Origin: Nageia nagi
Lineage: Eukaryota; Pinophyta
Direction of reading: 5' to 3'
Assembly (NCBI GenBank): GCA_050084985.1
Contig: JBITNC010000001.1
Location: forward strand, 167,524,001-167,588,000
Length of the DNA: 64,000 bases
Positions 56,640 to 64,000 of the stretch are shown here, piece by piece (the stretch's first letter is position 1; the number at the start of each line of letters is the position of its first letter). The notes beneath the pieces are model-generated. The model was not told the DNA's origin. It made no database searches and was given only the letters and a program-made list of their open reading frames with translations. The translations under genes were made by a program, and so were the position numbers.

Positions 56640-58560
56640 TATGAGGGGTTGATATCCCTTGATTATACAAGAGGGAAGTCAGTTTCTCACTATAGAAAAT
56701 CACACATTCTTTTAGACTATGAATTTCAGAGTCAAACACTTCATGGGTCGCATTCATTAGGAGTACCCTTTATTGGTAGCTCTACTTAAAAGGTGGGATT
56801 TTAACACATATACCTTCCATATCCTAAAAGGGGAGATGACTTTCATTATGGAGGAGACTCATTATCTATATCAACTTCTTGTTCATGGCTACAGGATTCA
56901 GTACACTATGATCAAGATGGTGCATTACTAGCCATTTCATACTTGTATGGAGTTGATAGGGTTGACACTATTACTTCTAAGATCAGTTTGGGGGCCATCA
57001 ATTATTATCATTACTATATGGAGGACCAGCAGGGTAGCATCAAATTCTCATATTTTATGGGGTTGATTTAATGGTATGCTCTTCCAAACACTGATAGTGG
57101 TTTTCTTACCCATTATTGCATACATGATTTAGCATAATACTATGTATTCATGGGCATCAACTTTGCTAGCCCATATTTATAGGGAGTTATTCTATTATTT
57201 ACATGGTCATCGAGCTTCACTTTTAGTGATGATTACTTTGCATGCATGGGTGTATGAGCATATTGCAATTGCTTATCTCTCAAGATTGTCTATTCTTGGC
57301 TTTGCTAGCTATGCCAACTATCCAATTGGCATCATGAGCTAGAGGGATGATTTTTACCTACCTTATATGGATGGGATCCATAGGGATGTGGGATTATATA
57401 GGGATATGCTCTCTCATATAGTGACTAATCATGTTCAATTTAGGCCATACCATCTATAACCAGTATGGGATGAGCTTAAGGCTAATCTTACAGGTATTGT
57501 CAGGCTAGGATCCTGAGTGGTAGGAGGACTAATTTTTTGGAATACTTTTAGTTGGATCACATCATATGATAGTTTGGGTTAGTTTAAGATGTGCCCCCTA
57601 AGCCATTGAGATATCAATGAGAGGGCACCTTTCTAGTTGAGGGTTTGCAAACCTTGGTGCATGTAAAGACTTACCCTAATCAAGAGGAGGATATCAGGGA
57701 GGATTTTATAGAGGATGATGTTGGGATTACTAAGGATTTTGCTTCCTATTAATAGGTGAAGTTAGAGGAGGTGGATGAGGAGAGTATGTAAGAGAGTGGA
57801 GGTTGAGATGGGTGCAACAAAGGATGTTGAGGTAGAGCCTACAATGGACATTCTTGAGGAAGTTGAAATAGAGATCATAATTGGCATTCCTAAGGAGATA
57901 GGATAAGGTGAGAGAGCACACAAGGCAAGAAGGGAAAAACTAGATAGGATGAGGTTCCTCCACCCTAGGTACCCAATATTGATTCATTATTAGGGAACAT
58001 CTATGAGTTGTAATACTAGTTGGCTTAGGCCAACTTGCATCGCTATAGGTATTAGGCTGAATGAGAGTACTATAGGAGAGAGAGAGAGATGAGGCTCATG
58101 CCTAATCTATTCAAAAGCAATAGGCTAGGGGAGCTAGTACTTTTGTAGGTGTAGATAGTTAATCCTCATCCTTTGTGAAAGGCATTTATTTTTAGTGAGA
58201 TTTCTACATGAGCATAGTACATACTTGGTTGAGCTAGGTTCTAGCATTTAGTGCAAGTATTTAGTATCCTCTCCCTCTACTAGGATATGTTCCTATAGAC
58301 ATCAATTCATAGTCAATAGCTATAGCTAGTGGTGCTCAGGGGACATCCAATACTTAAGATAGGCTTGCTAGACCAGCTTTATCTCATAACAAGAGTGCAA
58401 TTATGGGAGTTTCTCTTTAGCATACTGGAGGTTCTTCTGAGTTGCATAGAGAATGAGAGGCTAGTCCTAGTGGGTCAATTGGTACTATTCATCTAGGTTG
58501 AGACACTAGAGAGAGAAGAGGTTGATGTGGTGGTGAGGGTAGTTCATGAAGATGCCCCAA
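56640..58560 (+). pseudogene. Plant mobile domain (PMD) ORF, antisense in element 3
   Basis: The plus strand reads KRWDFNTYTFHILKGEMTFI, then MEETHYLYQL, matching the PMD motif RW---THTFHLP-GEMTITLED---L--LP. The best-kept stretch, open at 57142-57342, is MYSWASTLLAHIYRELFYYL, then HGHRASLLVMITLHAWVYEH, then IAIAYLSRLSILGF. It matches the PMD core (YSWGSA-LA-LYR-L, then L-LL--WAWEH). It continues DDFYLPYMDGIHRDVGLYRD and HVQFRPYHL, then a Glu/Arg-rich tail to about 57960 and a Gln/Ser-rich end. Scattered stops and a frame change near 56980 disable it. Orientation is opposite to element 3 pol, as for the copy at 35838-37560. Confidence 0.75.
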
Positions 58561-60249
58561 GGGTTTATTTTACTTGTTATGGTTATCATGTTGGTTATGG
58601 ATTTGATCATTCTACTTATTTTTTGAGATCATGGGAGGCATGATTTAGCTTCATGGATGGACATGATTATTATTTTTTATAGATAAATGGAAACTATATA
58701 TTTTAATGATTATATATGATGTTGATATTATTTTATGATGATATTTTATGCATTTTTTGATTTTATGTCTATGATGTCTATAGATTGATGATACATGTAT
58801 GTTTCTAGATGCATGGTTAAATAATGTAAGTTTTTATAAATGTTTGGATGAAATGTTTACTTGGTTTTTAATGCATAATTTCAATTATTATGATATTTTT
58901 GATGTGTGAAAATGGATGAATGGATGTTATGTTGTTATGAAACTACTATATTAGGAAAATATTTTATTCATATGAGTATAGAATCAAATAACATCATTTT
59001 CCATTATTGGCTATTTTTACACATGGATTTAGTAACATGACACATGTATGTAATAAATGAATGGATATATTAAAGTTAAAATGGGGGAGACACATAATCA
59101 AAATGTATGGAATTATGAATGTATGAATATAAATGATACATAATCACTATGGAAAAACTATGGCATGAGTGACACAATTATTTTGGTATCAATCATAATA
59201 TCATGGTAACTCACCAAATTGTATAATAATGATATAAATATTATGATATGGAATGAGTGGATAATATAAATAAATAAGTGTAATGAATAAAATACTTACC
59301 ATTTAATATTATCAATCAATCTTTTGTTTTGAATTCATCTATTAGGAATGATATAAAACAAAGTCATAATACTCATAAGTTTACTATGAACTCGTGTGTG
59401 CTATGATGTTTAATTTCCTTCTCTTAACATTCATAAACTAAATGTTTCAAGAGCATAAAATATGTAAGTTGATTTTCCTTTTGTGAATACAATGGTCCAT
59501 CATAAGGACTAGACATGTTGCCACTTCATAATGTAAGCTTCACTGCTAGATAAGCATCCATAGCCATGATGAAGATTAACCTCTATATCCCATTATAGCC
59601 TTACTCTATTTCTAGTCAAGCATCCATAGCCCCAATAGAGGGTATTGTAGTCACCCAAGAATTCTATATCATTTCCCTTTTTTTTCCTTTTTTTTGAATC
59701 TCTTTTTTTTTAGATATTAGGTTTAGGATGAAGTGAAATAATGGGAGAATACATTCTCAAAATTATGCTCAAGCAACATCTAGTTTTTGTTTGTTTTGAG
59801 ATTTTTTAAGTGTAGTGTGTTTGAATTCATAATATCTCACAAAAGTACCATAGTCATGTTTGTTTATCATTCTAAGTAATGAAACTAAACATAAGACCTT
59901 TCAATAAAATCAAACACAAGTATATAATTCATTATTCCCTTCTTCATTCGTAATTACAACTATATATACGAACAATATATGAATGGATAATGGTTTTTGA
60001 ATACGTATAATTCAATGAGTTACCATAATTTTCATAATTGATACTTAGTAACTTATGAAACTCATAGATAACACATGTACATAATGATGAACAAAGTGAT
60101 GTAGTGTGAACACATAGGGCAGTGCACCCGATAGCCAAGGTGCTTTAGAAATATAATTTTTGAGGTAAAAACATATATATAGTAATGTTTTTGTATTTTT
60201 TTTATGTTTTGGGATTTTTTATTATTTTTGGATTTTGGAAATATTTAAT
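58561..60249. other. Non-coding spacer of element 3
   Basis: A+T-rich DNA with no gene. AAGCATCCATAGCC occurs at about 59548 and again at about 59621, and polypyrimidine runs follow (59680-59715). The 59944-60138 minus frame has no domain. Confidence 0.4.
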
Positions 60250-61834
60250 TTTTTCAGATTTTTTGAAAATTTATATTTAATTTATATGAAATATGATGAA
60301 CAATCTTGGAATGGCATTCCAAAAGGGACCTTTTATGAATAATCCAATTTTTATGACTCAAAACATAATAATATGGTGATTGTAATCGAAGATAAATAGG
60401 TCTTGGTACAAGAATTAATGGTTGATGATGAATGGGATAAAAAATGAAAGTTGATGATATATTATAATGATGTACTTTTGGTTTTGATTTGAATTTTCTA
60501 ATTATCCTCTTTGGTTTTAGGGATGTATCATTATTACATATCATGGAGGATTTTAAGAAGGGTATGGGATATGATGGAATTAATGAATCTTGTGAGAGCA
60601 AATTTTCCATTTATGTGATGATTGTTTTTGGATAAGGTCTCATTTTTTTCAATTTTATCCTTTTTATAAAAGTATTTTCTAATTCATCCAAATCATTCCC
60701 TCACACTCAAATGATTATATAGACAATACATTTTACTGAATAACAAACTATAATCAAATATAAGTTCATTATCTGTAAGAGAAGGTAGGAGATAATTCAT
60801 GGTATCTTCATGAATTACTTCTATTTGAGAAAATAGTATGTACTATAAATCTAAAAGTAACATAATTAACACAATTCAATAATACTTTGGGCTTGTCATA
60901 AGGCTAGTGTATTCGAAAGTGATAGAGCAAACTTGTTTCATATTCATCCTCCATCCACATTTCTTGTGCTTCTACTTCAATTAAGGCTTTTAAATCATTT
61001 ATTTTTAATAACCATACATTTGATGTTTGATTTTTATAGTATTTCATTGCTATGATCTCTTGAATCTCTTTGGGTAGAGATAGAAAGTGGGAAATAAGCA
61101 TAAAGGGGTTTTTTTTTGTAATAATGTCTTATAAACATCTCCTCTATACCTTTCCATGAAATCTAGATTTGCATAGTCAAATTGAATTTATTTCAAATGA
61201 TGTTCCTTTTATTGATTACATGTAAGATATTTATTTCAAATGTTATGAAATGGAGGATAAGGGAACCTTGAATTGATATGATAAAATTATTTATTAATCT
61301 TTTGCTTAAGCTTTTCTAATTATCTAAGCTTACAAATGAATATAGAGGAAAATCATATATCATTTTCTGATGATATATATCTCTTGCAAGTTGATTTTTC
61401 AATTCAAATAATGGGCTTAAATTTCATGGAGTATGATGAGCCACATTCAAGATCCAATTGTTAAAAGTGAAATCAAGTATAAGTCTAGGAGTTGTTGTAG
61501 GCCAATATAGACATAAAAAAATTATTTTGTCAACTTGAGCATGATACCACCAATATCTTAGATGATACATGGATTTGTCTATATGGATATATAGATTATT
61601 TTCATTAATGCTTACTTTCCATCCATCATACTCACCAAGGAAAATATTTGAAGCTAAGATCCTTTGCATATCAATTAGTAGTCAAATAAAGTTTCTAGAT
61701 TCTTGAGTAGTATATTGTGATAGTCTAGAAATAGCCCCATCTCCTAGGTATCTCAGTTTCTCAAACCAAGGTGCTTGTCATGTCACTCCTTTATCAGCTA
61801 CTTTAAGAACACTTTTTCTCCTCTTGGATGCCAT
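60250..61834 (-). pseudogene. Unrecognised extra ORF downstream of element 3 integrase
   Basis: A protein-like frame starts at ATG 61834-61832 with MASKRRKSVLKVADKGVT and runs QAPWFEKLRYLGDGAISRLS, then (open at 61669-61424) MQRILASNIFLGEYDGWKVS, then ENNLYIHIDKSMYHLRYWWY. It continues through LARDIYHQKMIYDFPLYSFV. After a frame change near 61110 there are LPKEIQEIIAMKYYKNQTSN and EAQEMWMEDEYETSLLYHFR (open to 60904). A basic, Pro/Ser-rich piece (60610-60254) may be its end. The span is about 520 codons with few stops, several of them TGA/TAA for expected Arg, Trp or Gln. Trp/Tyr-rich composition and same-strand position right after integrase suggest an accessory ORF of element 3. I do not recognise the family. 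Confidence 0.45.
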
Positions 61835-61989
61835 TTGTTCACATATATTAATATGTATAAGTTTCTTGTGAAAAAATATTTTTGTTTTATTTTTTGTATG
61901 TATTTTTTATTTTCTTTAACAAAAACTATTTACATTATGTACAATGCATTAAAAGAAATACATAATTATAGAAAGGATGAATATGTGTG

Positions 61990-63310
61990 ACATTTATGGG
62001 TTCATGCTCTTCATTTCCTTCCATATCAGCTAGATGACAAGCTTTAGATCCAAAATTTTTCTTAATAATATACGATCCTAACTAATTTGGGGCAAATTTA
62101 TCACAAAGTTGTTATTCCATTCATGAAGTTTGATGGTTTTCTTTAAGTACCAAATCCCCTATATTTAATTCACAATTTTAGCATTTTTATCAAAAGCCTT
62201 CTTTATGCGATTTTGGTAAGTTCACATATGTTCCCATGCATGAATTCTTCTCTCATATGATAATAATAACTAATCTAATCTTATTTGATGAGTTGCTTCA
62301 TTAGTTATATAATCTTGTAATGCAACACATAAAGAGGAATTTCAATTTCTAATGGTGATAATGCTTCTACTCTATAGACTAGGGAGAAGGGTGTTGCCTT
62401 AGTAGGAGTTCTAATGCTTGTATGATACATCCATAGAGCATGGGGAATTCTTGCATGCTAGTATCTATGAGAGTCATTAATAGTTTTCAATAGAATATTT
62501 CTAATAGTTTTATTTTTTGCTTCATCTTGATCTTTTATTTGAGGATAGTAAGGTGTTGAGAAACTGATCCTAATGTGATAAGCTTTGCACAAGGCTAGCA
62601 CTTCTTTATTTTTTAATTTTTTTTTCCATTATCCATCACTATTTGAGCAAGAATTCCAAAATGACATATGATGTAGTGTTCTATGAATTCCACTATCTTA
62701 GGTCCTTTAATTGAGATCATGGAAATGACTTCCACCTATTTAGTAAAGTATGTTATAGCTATAATTATGAATTTATGACCTCTTGATGATGTAGGTGAGA
62801 TTTGTCCTATCAAATCTACCACCCACCTTGAAAGCAGCCATAGGGATTGCATTGGTTATAAAGGTTGAGATGGTTGGATATACAAATTATCATATTATTG
62901 ATATTTAAAGCATTTTTTAACATATTTTATATAATTATGCTCTATTATGATCCAATAGTATCCCATACACATTAATCATTTTGTAATAGTATGGCCACTA
63001 AAGTGTCCTCCACATATCCTATCATGTGCACATGAAATTGCTATTTGTAAATCAAACCACTCTAAACATATTAGTAGTATTCCATCAAAAACTCTATGAT
63101 CCAACACATATCCTAACATACAATAATGAGAATCTTTTATTTTGAAAGCTATTTTAGCCAATTTAGTCAAATATTTTGGTAAAACTCTATCTCTTATAAA
63201 TTTAACTAGTTGACCATGCCATAGGTTCTTATCTTCCTTGGTAATGTTTAAGACTTCATATGATTCATCATTTTCATTTAAAGAAGATTTAGTGATTTGA
63301 ACCACTTCAA
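61990..63310 (-). pseudogene. Element 3 integrase (Tat-like)
   Basis: An open 109-codon stretch (63305-62976) ends WFDLQIAISCAHDRICGGHF, SGHTITK, the Tat-type HHCC entry (AHDG-CGGH-S---TA-K), preceded by the RNase H-INT connection (EDKNLWHGQLVKFIRD). Below it lie core fragments (62560-62830) and the C-terminal part (62500-61990), with the same order and wording as element 2 integrase but many more stops. Element 3 is thus a second member of the element 2 superfamily in the same orientation. Confidence 0.75.
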
Positions 63311-64000
63311 TATGAATAGTACATCTATGAGGATCTTGTGGAATGAGTGATCCAATTGAAGCTATAGCATCAACAAACTTGTTAGTCGATCTAAGTGTTG
63401 CTTCTAATAAATATTTTTTATAGTATCATAGTAATCAACTAGTTTCTTATATGTTTGAAGTAAGGATTCCTTACATTAAAATATTCCCTTAACTTGATTT
63501 ATTATTAATAATGAATCACTAATTAATTTCACCTTTTTCATTTTTAATTTTATAGCAATCTTTATGGCTAATATTAAAGCTTCATATTCAACATTATTAT
63601 TTGTGCATGTCAAATTTAGTTTAAAAAAATGGGAATGGGTACTCCTTCCAATGTATCAAATATTACACCAACACCTCCACTTTGTTCATGTCAAGAACCA
63701 TCAAAATAAATGACCATATCCCAATTTTCCTCAAGTTCTATAGAGATCTTTATTTTATCTAGTTGGAATACATGTTCATCTGGTAATTCAATTACAAGTG
63801 TCTTATCATCTTGTAATGGGGATTTTGCAATATAATATGTTATGACCTAGCCTTTTATAGATTCTAAATTATAAATTATATATCAAATTCCATAAAATTC
63901 ATGATCCACTTAGATGTTCTTGTATTTTGTTATGTTTTGTTCATCATGTATTTCAATGGATCTACTTTGGTAATTATATAAGTTGTATGGTTAAGCATGT
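63311..64000 (-). pseudogene. Element 3 RNase H, running off the window
   Basis: Minus-strand fragments EQSGGVGVIFDTLEGVPIPF, then LNLTCTNNNVEYEALILAIK, then IAIKLKMKKVKLISDSLLII, then NQVKGIFQCKESLLQTYKKL, match Tat RNase H (GAGAG-VL--P-G, FECTNN-AEYEALI-GL, V-GDS-L---QV-GE). The catalytic Asp in ISDS is kept. Frames are broken. Reverse transcriptase should lie beyond 64000. Confidence 0.7.

Noticed and set aside
60250-61834. Endogenous pararetrovirus coding region
   Set aside because: Position after integrase and Trp/Tyr-rich composition raised the idea, but I see no recognisable coat, movement or RT motif to support it.
1-64000. tRNA, rRNA or other structural RNA genes
   Set aside because: No cloverleaf with intact A and B boxes and no rRNA-like stretch was recognised by eye. 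A tRNAscan-SE or Rfam run would settle it.

Overview
This window is strongly A+T-rich plant nuclear DNA made almost entirely of repeats and decayed transposable elements. I see no intact single-copy gene. The families present are plant Ty3/gypsy elements (one with a tRNA-iMet-like primer site, three Tat/Athila-like with plant mobile domain ORFs), CACTA transposase fragments, a pentatricopeptide (PPR) relic, plastid-type DXS fragments and TTTAGGG-type telomere-like DNA. Together they indicate a seed plant with a large, old, heavily methylated repeat fraction. A gymnosperm fits well, but that is inference.

Layout. 1-5840: repeat-derived DNA with a decayed minus-strand ORF (about 2560-3860) lying between two oppositely oriented clusters of a TATGCCCAT-type motif (905-1145 and 4560-5290). 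5840-19353: a macrosatellite. Arrays of a ~70-bp satellite alternate with a conserved spacer that carries a fragment of a DXS (1-deoxy-D-xylulose-5-phosphate synthase) exon. Three DXS copies lie at about 11.3, 14.5 and 19.0 kb. The satellite is interrupted by a 0.9-kb LTR-like insertion (9191-10097), and the second spacer by a 984-bp terminal-inverted-repeat element (14758-15741). The third unit is cut at 19354 by a sequence starting CACTACTA. 19354-25250: CACTA-type material comprising a minus-strand DUF4216-like exon, a 19-bp perfect palindrome, about 2 kb of degenerate telomere-like repeats, and plus-strand exon-like pieces of a TnpA-like protein. 26830-27345: PPR relics on both strands.

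28361-64000: nested retrotransposons. Element 1 (plus strand, Tat-like gag-pro-RT) is truncated near 31770. Element 2 (minus strand, Tat-like) runs from about 53500 down to 38865 and is split by a complete 6928-bp Ty3/gypsy element (43873-50800) with two ~1.15-kb LTRs, PBS, PPT, gag, pol and a perfect TATTA target-site duplication. Element 3 (minus strand, Tat-like RNase H and integrase) occupies 61990-64000 and runs off the window. Downstream of the integrase of both elements 2 and 3 lies a decayed plant mobile domain (PMD) ORF in antisense orientation (35838-37560 and 56640-58560). Element 3 also has an unrecognised sense ORF remnant of about 520 codons directly after integrase (60250-61834).

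All coding remnants are broken. Most stop codons sit where a Gln or Trp codon is expected, as C-to-T decay of methylated DNA would give. Nothing here is likely to make an active protein. The most distinctive structure is the DXS-bearing macrosatellite.
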